The translations under genes were made by a program, and so were the position numbers. From DASYLJ01 sp964432595 (GTDB lineage: Bacteria; Desulfobacterota; Binatia; DP-6): 64,000 nucleotides of DNA. The DNA is taken from assembly GCA_964432595.1 (NCBI GenBank), contig CAYSOF010000001.1, forward strand, positions 186,001 through 250,000. The letters are read 5' to 3'. Positions 24,770-33,183 of this stretch are shown here, piece after piece. How positions within the stretch are numbered: position 1 is the stretch's first letter; each line of letters starts with the position of its first letter. The notes beneath the pieces are model-generated. The model was not told where the DNA came from, ran no database searches, and saw only the letters and a program-made list of their open reading frames with translations.

Positions 24770-25831
24770 TCAGGTCGCGTAGTGACTGCGGCGCTTCAGC
24801 GCGAGCTCGCGCTCGAGATAGAAGATCTCGACCTTCTCCGTGGCGTCGCCCTTGCGCACGAACTTGTGGCCACGGAGCACCGCGCTCAAGATGCCGAGGT
24901 CCGGGCGGCCGGGCATGTCGCTCACGCCCTTCACCTCGGTGCTCGCGAACACGGTATCGCCGGCGAAGATCGGCGCGGTGTGGCGTCCGGTGATGTAGCG
25001 CACGTCGCCGAGCGAGTTGTCGCCGAGATCCGCCGACGAGATGCCGAGACACAGGTTGAACGGGATGCCGCCGAAGACGATCAGCTGCCCGCCGACGTAG
25101 CGCTCGGGCTCCTGCTCGACCATCCACTGATTGCAGTGCACCTGCGACGTGTTGTCGAGGATGCCCGTCAGCATGATGTGGTCGGTCGTGACGACGCGAC
25201 CGCGCGAGTGCTCGATGACGTCGCCCGGCGTGAAGTCCTCGAGGTACGAGTCGGCGTTCGTCAGATGTGCGAGGTCGCGGTACTTTCGCGAGCCGTCGTA
25301 CGCCGGCAAGCCGAGCGTGACGTCGATGGTCTCGGGTGCGGCCTCGCCGTCGTGCAGCTTGGCATCCTTGGCGCGCTTCCACACCTGCACCTTGCGCTGG
25401 AACGTGAGGACGACCTCGCCGTTCTGGTTGCGCCCGGTGGTCTGCACGTGGACGACGCCCAGCATCGGGTTGCTCGACGAGCCCTTCACGCCGAGCACGC
25501 GCGTTTCCGCTTCGAGCGTGTCACCGATGTAGACCGGGACGCCGAAGCGCATGTCGATGTATTCGAGGTTCGCGCGGGCGTTCTCCGAGACGTCCTCGAC
25601 GCTCTGGCTGAATACCACGAGCATCACGAGGCCCGGAGGGACGACCAGGCCGTCGAAACCGTACGCGCGCGCGTAGCGCGCGTTCTTCGACAGCGGGTTC
25701 GTCGTCATCGAGAAGTCCGTGAAGAGGGCGAACAGCCCTTCCGTCACGGTCTTCCCGCCCTTGTGCCGGTAGAGGTCGCCGGGGCGAAAATCTTCGAGAA
25801 AGTGCCCGCGGTGCTTACGAATCGTCGCCAT
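24770..25831 (-). CDS. MaoC-family double-hotdog dehydratase (mesaconyl-CoA hydratase-like)
   Basis: A 353-residue protein with two hotdog domains. The N-terminal block HFLEDFRPGDLYRHKGGKTVTEGLFALFTDFS and the C-terminal GRHTAPIFAGDTVFASTEVKGVSDMPGRPDLG follow the pattern of mesaconyl-CoA hydratase/beta-methylmalyl-CoA dehydratase from the 3-hydroxypropionate and ethylmalonyl-CoA pathways. It would hydrate or dehydrate a CoA thioester. No partner genes of either pathway are nearby, so substrate remains open. It may form a transcript with the ICMT and SPOR genes. Confidence 0.8.
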   Translation of the reverse strand: MATIRKHRGHFLEDFRPGDLYRHKGGKTVTEGLFALFTDFSMTTNPLSKNARYARAYGFDGLVVPPGLVMLVVFSQSVEDVSENARANLEYIDMRFGVPVYIGDTLEAETRVLGVKGSSSNPMLGVVHVQTTGRNQNGEVVLTFQRKVQVWKRAKDAKLHDGEAAPETIDVTLGLPAYDGSRKYRDLAHLTNADSYLEDFTPGDVIEHSRGRVVTTDHIMLTGILDNTSQVHCNQWMVEQEPERYVGGQLIVFGGIPFNLCLGISSADLGDNSLGDVRYITGRHTAPIFAGDTVFASTEVKGVSDMPGRPDLGILSAVLRGHKFVRKGDATEKVEIFYLERELALKRRSHYAT

Positions 25832-25867
25832 GCCGGGGCTCCCTGTATCGGGAGCCCGACGGGGAGG

Positions 25868-26389
25868 TCAACCGCCGCCCGAGCGTCCGGAGCCCGCGCG
25901 CGAGCGGTCGACTTCGGGCTCCGGCGCGTCCGCACCGAGCAGCGCCGACGTCGTCGCACGCACCACCGCCAGCAGCTTCGCCCGATGGCGATCGGGGAGC
26001 TCCCGGTAGAGCGCGATCAGCTCCTCGAGCGCCGGCTCCTTCAGGATGGGGTACGCCTCGAAGCTGCCCTGCCCCATGTCGGGTGTCGCACGCGGGTCCT
26101 TCGTGAGGAGCCGGCGCGCGTCGTCGGAAAGCAGCTCGGGATCGATCGTCGAGACCGCGCGACGCAACGCCGCGTTGATCTTCATGACGACCAGCAGCGG
26201 CGTCGCCAGACCGCGACCACCTTCGAGGCGGCTCACCGCGCCCTGACTCACGCCCGCCATCTTGGCGATCTGCTCCTGCGAGAGTCCGAGGAACTCCCGG
26301 AGCCGTCGCACGTGGCGACCGAGCCCACGGATCCACGTGGCCCAGTCGACCTGCGGAGAATCGGGAATGCTGTCCATCGGATTGCTCAT
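25868..26389 (-). CDS. XRE-family helix-turn-helix regulator
   Basis: A 173-residue protein with an N-terminal Cro/C1-type HTH (RRLREFLGLSQEQIAKMAGVSQGAVSRLEGGRGLATP, about residues 28-65) and a helical C-terminal part ending in a basic, glycine-rich tail. Its ATG overlaps the stop of the upstream TetR gene as ATGA, so the two regulators are translated together. The MaoC gene begins 36 bases downstream and is a likely target. Ligand unknown. Confidence 0.85.
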   Translation of the reverse strand: MSNPMDSIPDSPQVDWATWIRGLGRHVRRLREFLGLSQEQIAKMAGVSQGAVSRLEGGRGLATPLLVVMKINAALRRAVSTIDPELLSDDARRLLTKDPRATPDMGQGSFEAYPILKEPALEELIALYRELPDRHRAKLLAVVRATTSALLGADAPEPEVDRSRAGSGRSGGG

Positions 26390-27033
26390 TGGGTTTGCCT
26401 CTTTCGGACCAAGCGTGGTCCTTGAATGCCCAGCATCGTGCGGGTGAGACGCTGGAGCTCCCGTCGGTGCAATTCCACCTGGTGCGGAATCGCGGGTGGC
26501 GCTTCGGGCGCAAAGTGCGCGGTACCGAGGAACACGAAGATCGTGGCACCCGCGACGCTCATCAGAAAGTGCATCGGATCGACCGCGCGCATCTCGCCGT
26601 CGCGCTTGCCCTGCTCGATCGTCTTGATCAGCTCGGCGAAGACCGGCGCCATGTGCTTGCCGAGCGCCATCGGCGCCGACGAGCGCTTGCCGTCGGCGAC
26701 CTCGCGCAGCATGAGCGCCATCACCGCCGGGCGTTCGACGACGTAGTCGACCCAGACGGACACGGAACGCTCGACGCGTTCGGCGAGCGGCCCGGGTGTT
26801 CGGAGCGCCTGCTCGTGCCGCCGCAGCAATTCAGCGAACACGTCGGTGAGCACCTGCTGATACAACTCGGACTTGTTGCGGAAGTAGTAGACGAGCGACG
26901 CGCGCTTGATGCCGACCCGCTCCGCGACGTCCTCGAGCCGCGTCGACGCGAAGCCGCGCTCCGCGAAGAGCCGTTCGGCGGCTTGCAGAATTGCGCGCCG
27001 CGTCCGTTCGGCCCTCACTCCCAGATTGCCCAC
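26386..27033 (-). CDS. TetR/AcrR-family transcriptional regulator
   Basis: The HTH domain is RRAILQAAERLFAERGFASTRLEDVAERVGIKRASLVYYFRNKSELYQQVL; the C-terminal ligand-binding domain follows, with ERPAVMALMLREVADG and FLMSVAGATIFVFLG. The frame stays open upstream to an ATG at 27153, but the upstream part has no homology and contains a promoter-like TTGACA and an 18-bp palindrome at 27054-27071. I therefore place the start at a GTG: 27033 is used, with 27042 or 27018 possible (about 210 residues). Coupled to the XRE gene by a 4-base overlap. Confidence 0.85.
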   Translation of the reverse strand: MGNLGVRAERTRRAILQAAERLFAERGFASTRLEDVAERVGIKRASLVYYFRNKSELYQQVLTDVFAELLRRHEQALRTPGPLAERVERSVSVWVDYVVERPAVMALMLREVADGKRSSAPMALGKHMAPVFAELIKTIEQGKRDGEMRAVDPMHFLMSVAGATIFVFLGTAHFAPEAPPAIPHQVELHRRELQRLTRTMLGIQGPRLVRKRQTQ

Positions 27034-27053
27034 CGCAGTCACTGACGGATGAC

Positions 27054-27071
27054 CTACCTGCGCGCAGGCAG
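27054..27071 (-). promoter_or_regulatory. Candidate operator for the TetR regulator
   Basis: An 18-bp palindrome with one mismatch, on the plus strand CTACCTGCGCGCAGGCAG. It lies 5 bases from TTGACA (minus strand, 27080-27075), inside the spacer of a possible promoter whose -10 is weak. This position is typical of TetR autorepression. Confidence 0.4.
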
Positions 27072-27330
27072 TCTTGTCAATGACGATCTTCTTCCGATCG
27101 CTAAACAAACTCCGCTGGGATTTCATATAGTTCGGCGATGCCATCGACATCACTGCGTGTGAGCATGCGTTTTATGCCGGTCGGGAATTCAATACTGCAT
27201 TGCGGCCGGCGGACTGGCGACCCTACGATCGGTCTACGACCAGCCGACGGAAACGGATCGCGTGCATGACACTCACCGGGTCGAAGTGTATCGTCTCGAC
27301 GAGGCGGAGCGTCCGCCCGGAGGAGGTCTC

Positions 27331-27777
27331 ATGGGACGTGGTGGTGTGGTGACGGCGATGGTGGGAACGTTGCTGATGGCGCTTGCGGCGAACGCCGCCG
27401 CCGACCAGGCGCAGCAGTTGGACATGCGACAGCTGCGTTCAGAGATAACCCTGAACCGTAAGCTGGCGTCGTACATCGGCCGCAACGGTTGTCCCGACGT
27501 CGCGCAGGCGCGCTTCCTGTCGGACGAGGGGCCGTGGGACGAGTACCAGGTGACGCTCTACTACTTCGGTCTCCGCAAGGAGATCAGCTTCGCGCGAGCG
27601 CACATCCTCGGCGACCCGAGCATCCATCTCGAGAAGTCGGAGCGCGAGCTCACCGATCAAGACATCGCGAAGCTCGAGCCCAAGGCGAAGCGTCTCTGCC
27701 CGCCCGGCGCGACGGCTCCGTCGCCGCAGGCCGCGGCGCCGATGGACGGCGCCGACGTGGTCGGGTACCGCAAGTGA
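27331..27777 (+). CDS. Hypothetical exported protein
   Basis: A 148-residue protein with an N-terminal signal peptide (VVTAMVGTLLMALAANAAA-D). The mature part is charged, with two Cys (GRNGCPDVAQ and KRLCPPG) that could form a disulfide, and no recognised domain. The ATG at 27331 is set by AGGAGG five bases upstream; a reading from 27262 would place the signal peptide internally. It is followed 9 bases later by the alcohol dehydrogenase gene. Upstream, 27154-27330 is the divergent control region with the TetR gene. Confidence 0.6.
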   Translation: MGRGGVVTAMVGTLLMALAANAAADQAQQLDMRQLRSEITLNRKLASYIGRNGCPDVAQARFLSDEGPWDEYQVTLYYFGLRKEISFARAHILGDPSIHLEKSERELTDQDIAKLEPKAKRLCPPGATAPSPQAAAPMDGADVVGYRK

Positions 27778-27786
27778 GGTGACCGC

Positions 27787-28728
27787 GTGCGGGCGCTCCG
27801 CTGGGACGGCACCCGGCTGACGCTCGCACGCGACCAGCCCGATCCGGTCCGTCGGACCGGTGAGGCCGTCGTTCGCGTACGGCTCGCCGGCATCTGTCGC
27901 ACCGACCTCGAGATCTGCCGCGGCTACATGGGGTTTCGCGGCACGCCGGGGCACGAATGGGTCGGGCAGGTCGTCGACGCCGACGATGCGGCGCTCGTCG
28001 GCCGGCGTGTCGTCGGCGAGATCAACCTCGCGTGCGGCCGCTGCGACTGGTGCGCGCGCGGCCTCGGGCGACACTGTCCGACGCGTCGTGTGACGGGCAT
28101 CGTCGACGCCGACGGCGCCTTCGCCGATCTGCTCGTCGTGCCGGCGTCGGTGCTGCATCCGGTGCCCGACACCGTCACCGACGCGGACGCGGTGTTCGTC
28201 GAGCCACTCGCCGCGGCGTTCGAGATCCTCGAGCAGCTCGGCGACGTCGCGGGACGACGCGCCGTCGTCCTCGGTGACGGCAAGCTCGGGCTGCTCGTCG
28301 CCCAGGTGCTGGCCCGGGCCGGCGCCGACGTGCGAATCGCGGGCCGGCACGCCGACAAGCTGGCGCTGGCGGAGCGGCTCGGCGTCGACGCGGGCGCGCC
28401 GACGCCGGGCGTTGACCTCGTCGTCGACGCGACCGGATCGGCAGGCGGCTTGGCCGCGGCGCTCACCCTCGTCCGGCCGCGCGGCACCATCGTCCTCAAG
28501 ACGACGGTCGGCGAGGAGCACCGTCTCGACCTGGCGAAGGCCGTCATCGACGAGATCACGGTGGTGGGCTCGCGCTGCGGGCCGTTCGCGCCCGCGCTGG
28601 CGGCGCTCGCGGGCGGCACGGTGTCGGTCGCGCCGCTCGTCGATCGGGTGTTTCCGCTCGACGACGCGGTCGCCGCGTTCGCGCGCGCCGCGACTCCCGG
28701 CGTCCTGAAGGTGCTGATCGCCGCCTGA
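27787..28728 (+). CDS. Zinc-dependent alcohol dehydrogenase (MDR family)
   Basis: A 313-residue medium-chain dehydrogenase with a GTG start. Catalytic-zinc region: ICRTDLEICRGYMGFRGTPGHEWVGQV (Cys and GHE); structural zinc Cys set CGRCDWCARGLGRHC; NAD(P)-binding VVLGDGKLGLLVAQVLARAGADV. Slightly shorter than the usual 340-350 residues because loops are trimmed. It oxidises an alcohol or reduces an aldehyde, substrate unknown (threonine- or sorbitol-dehydrogenase-like). Its stop abuts the convergent M14 peptidase stop with no gap. Confidence 0.88.
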   Translation: MRALRWDGTRLTLARDQPDPVRRTGEAVVRVRLAGICRTDLEICRGYMGFRGTPGHEWVGQVVDADDAALVGRRVVGEINLACGRCDWCARGLGRHCPTRRVTGIVDADGAFADLLVVPASVLHPVPDTVTDADAVFVEPLAAAFEILEQLGDVAGRRAVVLGDGKLGLLVAQVLARAGADVRIAGRHADKLALAERLGVDAGAPTPGVDLVVDATGSAGGLAAALTLVRPRGTIVLKTTVGEEHRLDLAKAVIDEITVVGSRCGPFAPALAALAGGTVSVAPLVDRVFPLDDAVAAFARAATPGVLKVLIAA

Positions 28729-30063
28729 TCAGCGGTTGGTGTCGGGATCGAGCGCGAGCAGGCCGGCGCCCGCCTGCACGGCGACCAGCGATCGGAGCGG
28801 CAGCACGTGCAGCCCGCTCTCGCGCCGCACGTCCGACGCGAGGGCATCGAGTCGCGCGCGCAGCGCGCTGGCGAGGTCGTCCGCGCCGACCATCGTCGCC
28901 AGGCGATGGACCTCGCCCATGTACAGGCTGTGGTAGAAGACGGTGCACGTCGTCGCGTCCATCGCCTCGGCGACTGTCGCGATGCGCGCATAGTCCGCGC
29001 CGTTCGCGTTCGCCCGCTCGGCGGCGATCCGCTGCGGCGACTTCCGCAGGTAGTCCCGTACCGAGCGCGTGAGGCGGTGGTCGGGAACACGATCGGCGAT
29101 GCCGGTGAATCCCCGCTCGGTCTCGGCGTGGAGCGCGAGGGCACGGTCGGTGCCGGCGACGACCGCGTCGCGTCGCGTGATCGTCGAAGGCGACGTGTCG
29201 TCGATCGCGGGCGACGTGTAATAGGGGAGCTCGCAGACGAACGAGAACGCGTCCGGCCGCACGCGACGGATCCAGTCGTCGCCGCTGGTGCCCGCCTCGA
29301 TGATCGGCGCCGGGTCGGTGCCGAGCGTGCGCTCGAGGTAGTCGTAGGTGTCGCTGATACCGAACAGCTCGTAGATCGCGGGCGCGAGCGTCTTCAGGTA
29401 GGGCACTTCGGGCTCGCCGCGGTGGAGCGGAAGCGACTGCGATCGCACCAGCGCGTGCAATGCGTCGAACAGGGCGGGCCGCGCGTGCGAGAGGTAGAAG
29501 TAGACGCCGCAGAACCCGGCGTTGTGCAGCGAGTAGTAGACCTCGGGCCGGGTGCGCTCCATGACGCGCATGACGGCGGCCGTTTCCGGCGCCGGCTTCG
29601 GGAACTGCAGCGTCTTGTAGTCGACCGGGAAGCTCCACTCGACCTGCTCGCGATGCGGCGGCCGGTAGAACTCGAGCGCGTAGCGCAGCGGCGAGAACGC
29701 TCCTTTGAACCAGCCCTCGTTCAGCACGAAGCCGTCGGGGTCGGCGACGGTCACGGCGTACAGCGTGACGTCGAGGCGCGTGCGCAGCGCCGCATCCTCG
29801 CAGAGGAGCCGGGTCAGGAAGTCGATGGTGAGCGTGCCGATGGGTTCGTTCGGGTGCGGCACACCGACGAGCAGGACGGGTCGTCGCCCGTGGCCGACGG
29901 TGAGCAGCTCGATGGGGCGGCCTTCGGCGGATTGGCCCACCGTCTCCAGGCGGGCCAGCCCGGGGAACTCCGCGCACAGCGTGCGGGCGCTGGCACGGAG
30001 CTCCTCGAGCGTCAGGAACTCCCGATGATCGGGAACGCGGGCGAGATACGGCGCGAGGTCTAT
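28729..30063 (-). CDS. M14 family zinc carboxypeptidase-like protein, probable AUA start
   Basis: A 444-residue M14-type metallopeptidase. Zinc ligands are suggested by VGVPHPNEPIGT (HxxE) and YSLHNAGFCGV (His), with a catalytic Glu candidate in FSFVCELPYY. No signal peptide. There is no ATG, GTG or TTG near the beginning; a GTG appears only after about 43 codons, inside the domain. An ATA at 30063 overlaps the stop of the upstream acyl-CoA dehydrogenase (ATAG) and has GGAGG 7 bases upstream, so I place the start there. It ends the TetR-acyl-CoA dehydrogenase operon. Confidence 0.78.
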   Translation of the reverse strand: MDLAPYLARVPDHREFLTLEELRASARTLCAEFPGLARLETVGQSAEGRPIELLTVGHGRRPVLLVGVPHPNEPIGTLTIDFLTRLLCEDAALRTRLDVTLYAVTVADPDGFVLNEGWFKGAFSPLRYALEFYRPPHREQVEWSFPVDYKTLQFPKPAPETAAVMRVMERTRPEVYYSLHNAGFCGVYFYLSHARPALFDALHALVRSQSLPLHRGEPEVPYLKTLAPAIYELFGISDTYDYLERTLGTDPAPIIEAGTSGDDWIRRVRPDAFSFVCELPYYTSPAIDDTSPSTITRRDAVVAGTDRALALHAETERGFTGIADRVPDHRLTRSVRDYLRKSPQRIAAERANANGADYARIATVAEAMDATTCTVFYHSLYMGEVHRLATMVGADDLASALRARLDALASDVRRESGLHVLPLRSLVAVQAGAGLLALDPDTNR

Positions 30064-31298
30064 CGCAGCGCCTCCGACGAGTAGCCGAGGATGCGTCGCG
30101 CGATGATGAGCTGGTTGATCTGCTGGGTGCCCTCGTAGATGTCGCTGATCTTCGCGTCGCGCATCCACTTCTCGAGCAGCGACGCGCGCGAGTACCCGAG
30201 CGGCCCGAGCAGCTCGACCGCCTTCTGCGTCACCCAGGTGACGACGAGGCCGGCCTTCGCCTTGCAGATGGAGGCCTCGAGGTTGTTCTGCTTGCCGTTG
30301 TCGAGCATCCACGCCGCGCGCCACACGAGCAGACGCGCCGCCTGGACCTGCGCCTCCATCTCCATGAAGTCGCGCTCGAGCGCCGTCAGCTTGTGCGGCG
30401 GCGCCCCGTAGCGCACCGTGACGCCCTTCTCGTTCAGGACTTCTCGCACATAGTCCAAGGCCGCCCGCGCGACGCCGATGGCGCTGGCCGCGACGATCGG
30501 GCGGGTGGCGTCGAAGGTCGCCATGGCGCCCTTGAAGCCCTGGCTGGTCTTCGGGATCTCGGCGCTGCCGAGGATATTGTCGAGCGGGATCTTGCAGTCC
30601 TCGAACACGATCGTCGCCGTGTCCGAGGCGCGGATGCCGAGCTTGTCCTCGCACTTGGTGACGTACATGCCCGGCGTGTGCGCGTCGACGACGAACGCGC
30701 GGATGCCGGCGCGGCCGGCCGAGCGATCGAGCGTCGCCCACACGACGACGAACCCGTCCGACTTCTCGGCGGCCATGAGACCGCTGGTGCAGAAGATCTT
30801 CGTGCCGTTGAGCACCCAGTGGTCGCCGTCCTTCACCGCAGTCGTCTGGATGGCGGAGCTGTCCGAGCCGGCGCTCGGCTCGGTGATGGCCATGGCGCCC
30901 CATTTGGGCGCGCCGTCCTTGAAGCGAGCGAGGAAGCGCTCCTTCTGCGCGGCCGTGCCCGCCGCCGCGACGGCGGCGCCGCCGAGGCCAGGGTTCGGAA
31001 TCGAGAGATAGAGGCCGACGTCACCCCAGCAGAGCTCCTCCACGGTGACGCACATGCTGAGCGTGCGCTCCGAAGCGGCCTTCTTCTGGTTCGCGTCCTT
31101 CTCCTTGGCGGCGTCGTCCGAGCCGCCCGTCATCGACGCGCCCTTCGACACGCCCCACATCATGTTGAGGAAGTCCCACGGCTTCTCGTGCTCGCGCTCG
31201 TCGTACTCGCGCGAGATCGGACGCATGGCCTGCTCGGCCAGCATGTGGGTCATCTGCTGCATGTTCTGGACGGGATCCGACAGTTCGAAATCGATCAT
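30060..31298 (-). CDS. Acyl-CoA dehydrogenase (catalytic Glu present)
   Basis: A 412-residue flavoenzyme that introduces an alpha-beta double bond in an acyl-CoA and passes electrons to ETF. FAD/substrate motifs: WGAMAITEPSAGSDSS and ISDIYEGTQQINQLIIARRIL, the latter carrying the usual catalytic Glu of the YEGT motif. The N-terminal third contains an unusual lysine/serine-rich insertion (TGGSDDAAKEKDANQKK). Followed without a gap by the M14 gene and preceded by a second, atypical acyl-CoA dehydrogenase 17 bases upstream. Confidence 0.9.
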   Translation of the reverse strand: MIDFELSDPVQNMQQMTHMLAEQAMRPISREYDEREHEKPWDFLNMMWGVSKGASMTGGSDDAAKEKDANQKKAASERTLSMCVTVEELCWGDVGLYLSIPNPGLGGAAVAAAGTAAQKERFLARFKDGAPKWGAMAITEPSAGSDSSAIQTTAVKDGDHWVLNGTKIFCTSGLMAAEKSDGFVVVWATLDRSAGRAGIRAFVVDAHTPGMYVTKCEDKLGIRASDTATIVFEDCKIPLDNILGSAEIPKTSQGFKGAMATFDATRPIVAASAIGVARAALDYVREVLNEKGVTVRYGAPPHKLTALERDFMEMEAQVQAARLLVWRAAWMLDNGKQNNLEASICKAKAGLVVTWVTQKAVELLGPLGYSRASLLEKWMRDAKISDIYEGTQQINQLIIARRILGYSSEALR

Positions 31299-31315
31299 CG
31301 TAGTGTCTCCTCGCG

Positions 31316-32398
31316 TCAGACGATCGCGAGACCGTCGAGAGTGGCGAAACCGCGGGCGTCGCGCAGGCAGAGCTCGACCAGGTGATCGCGGATGTAGCCG
31401 TGGCCGCCCAGTACCTGGAGCGCGTTGTCGGCGATCTTCAGGACCTGGTCGGCGGCGTACTGCTTGGCGAGGTAGGCCTCGCGCGTCGCCGGCAGCCCCT
31501 TGTCGATGCGCCACGCCGCTTCCCACGCGAGGAGGCGCATGGCGTCGATCTCGATGGCCATGTTCGAGAGCATGAAGGCGATCGCCTGCTTTTGCGCGAT
31601 CGCGACACCGAAGGCCTTCCGCTCCTTGGCGTACTCCTTCGCGTAGTCGAACGCGGCGCGACCCACGCCGACCGCGGCCGATGCGGAGGCGACGCGGCTG
31701 GCGTCGATCAGCGACTGCACGTCGCCGTTCAACCGGGCGGCGGCCGGAACGCGGACCTTGTCGTACGTCACCGTGTAGGTCGCGAGCGACTTGACGCCCA
31801 TGTTCTTCTCGCGCTCGCCGACGGTGACGCCCTTGGCGCCCTTCTCGACGAGGAACGCCGCGAGGCCGTCGGGCGCGGCGGCGTAGACGACCGTCACGAC
31901 GGCGTCGGGCGCCAGGGGCACGAAGCACTTGGTGCCGCTGATGACCCAGTCGTTGCCCTCTTTCGTCGCGCGGGTCTGGAGATCGCTCGTGTCGAAGTCC
32001 CAGCGGGGCTCGACCAGCGCGGCGCTGCCGGCGGCGTAGTCGTTGCCGGCGAACTTCGGCAGCCACTGCGCCTTCTGCTCGTCGGTACCGAGCGCCAGCA
32101 GCGGAATCGTCACCAGGCGTGGCGCGACGAGGTGCAGACCGATGCCGAGGCTGCCGTAGGCGAGCTCCTCGAGGATCATCGAGCCGGCGACGGCCGATCG
32201 GGTGCTGCCGTAGCCGCCGAAGGACTCCGGAATCGCGTCCTGCACGAGACCGAGTTCCCACCCCTTGGCCGGCAGCCCGTCCGGGACGGCGTTCTTCTCG
32301 TCGGCGTCGCGCGCCTGCGGTCGGACGACGTCGCGCGTGAACGACGACAGCGTCTGCCGCAGCAGCTCCTGTTCCTCGCTGGGACTGAAGTTCACCAT
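31316..32398 (-). CDS. Acyl-CoA dehydrogenase-like subunit lacking the YEGT glutamate
   Basis: A 360-residue acyl-CoA dehydrogenase homologue: MVNFSPSEEQELLRQTLSSFTRD, PESFGGYGS, VISGTKCFVPLAPDA and a C-terminal LGGHGYIRDHLVELCLRDAR. Where the active enzymes have IYEGT, this one reads ATLDGLAIV and ends, so Glu is replaced by Asp and the last helix is cut short. It may be a non-catalytic partner of the neighbouring dehydrogenase, as in two-subunit (alpha2-beta2) acyl-CoA dehydrogenases known from steroid degradation. ATG at 32398 matches the family start. Confidence 0.85.
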   Translation of the reverse strand: MVNFSPSEEQELLRQTLSSFTRDVVRPQARDADEKNAVPDGLPAKGWELGLVQDAIPESFGGYGSTRSAVAGSMILEELAYGSLGIGLHLVAPRLVTIPLLALGTDEQKAQWLPKFAGNDYAAGSAALVEPRWDFDTSDLQTRATKEGNDWVISGTKCFVPLAPDAVVTVVYAAAPDGLAAFLVEKGAKGVTVGEREKNMGVKSLATYTVTYDKVRVPAAARLNGDVQSLIDASRVASASAAVGVGRAAFDYAKEYAKERKAFGVAIAQKQAIAFMLSNMAIEIDAMRLLAWEAAWRIDKGLPATREAYLAKQYAADQVLKIADNALQVLGGHGYIRDHLVELCLRDARGFATLDGLAIV

Positions 32399-32414
32399 GA
32401 TGCGTGTGCCTCCC

Positions 32415-33047
32415 TCAGGCCGCCGGCTTCGCGCGAGGCGCGAGCCAGTCGGCAGTCTGCTCGATGAGCGTATCGAGGACCGCACGCAGGTCTACCTCTG
32501 CGGGGTCCTGGTAGTGCTGTATCTCCGCGCCCATGATCCCGCCGGCGATCGTCGCCGCGGCGGCCTCGGGCGCGACGTCGGTGCGTAGCGTGCCCGCCGC
32601 CTGGCCGCGGCGTACGACCTCGGCGAGGAAGTAGCGCATGCGGCGCAGGATGCTGCGGAACTGATCCGACAGCCGCGGATTGGTGTCGAGGGCTTCGACC
32701 ATCAGCGTGATGATGAAGCGGCGATGGTTCGAAACCGTCGCGTGGAAGAAGCAGGCGTCGACCACCCGGCGGAGCGTGGTGAGGGCGTCGTTCGATGGCC
32801 CGACATCGCGAAGCACATAGCGTTCGAACTCCCCGACCCGCTGGGTGACCGCCTCGAACAGGAGCTCTTCCTTGTCCTTGAAGTGGTAGTAGAGCGCGCC
32901 CTTCGTGACCCCCGCCTCGCGGGCGATCTTGTCGATCGACGTGCCCTGGTAGCCCGACAACGCGAAGGAATCGATGGCCGCGGCCATCATCTGCTCGCGC
33001 GACGGGTCGGGACGCTCGACGCCCCGTTGACGCTGGCGCGCCGACAT
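32415..33047 (-). CDS. TetR/AcrR-family regulator of the acyl-CoA dehydrogenase operon
   Basis: A 210-residue TetR protein: HTH MMAAAIDSFALSGYQGTSIDKIAREAGVTKGALYYHFKDKEELLFEAV, then a ligand-binding domain with ETTERED-like helices (RRVVDACFFHATVSNHRRF). First gene of a tight unit with two acyl-CoA dehydrogenases (16 and 17 base gaps) and the M14 gene. The putative operator sits against its start codon. Likely ligand is an acyl-CoA or fatty acid, by analogy with FadR/PsrA-type TetRs. Confidence 0.88.
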   Translation of the reverse strand: MSARQRQRGVERPDPSREQMMAAAIDSFALSGYQGTSIDKIAREAGVTKGALYYHFKDKEELLFEAVTQRVGEFERYVLRDVGPSNDALTTLRRVVDACFFHATVSNHRRFIITLMVEALDTNPRLSDQFRSILRRMRYFLAEVVRRGQAAGTLRTDVAPEAAAATIAGGIMGAEIQHYQDPAEVDLRAVLDTLIEQTADWLAPRAKPAA

Positions 33048-33085
33048 ACCGACCGTTCAGTACAATTCATCGTCGGGCGTGTCAA
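33047..33085 (-). promoter_or_regulatory. TetR-type operator and promoter
   Basis: The imperfect 16-bp palindrome TACCGACCGTTCAGTA (33047-33062, 6 of 8 positions symmetric) touches the start codon. It overlaps a -10 candidate TACTGA; TTGACA on the minus strand (33085-33080) lies 17 bases upstream. The layout suits autorepression of the TetR-acyl-CoA dehydrogenase operon. Confidence 0.5.
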
Positions 33086-33183
33086 CGAATTTTTCGGTAG
33101 ACGCGGCGCGCCCAGCGAGCGTAGCGTCCTCGCCCGAGGCCGGGTGCAGCCGGCCTCGCACGCAGAAAGAAGGGAGTTTTCAG

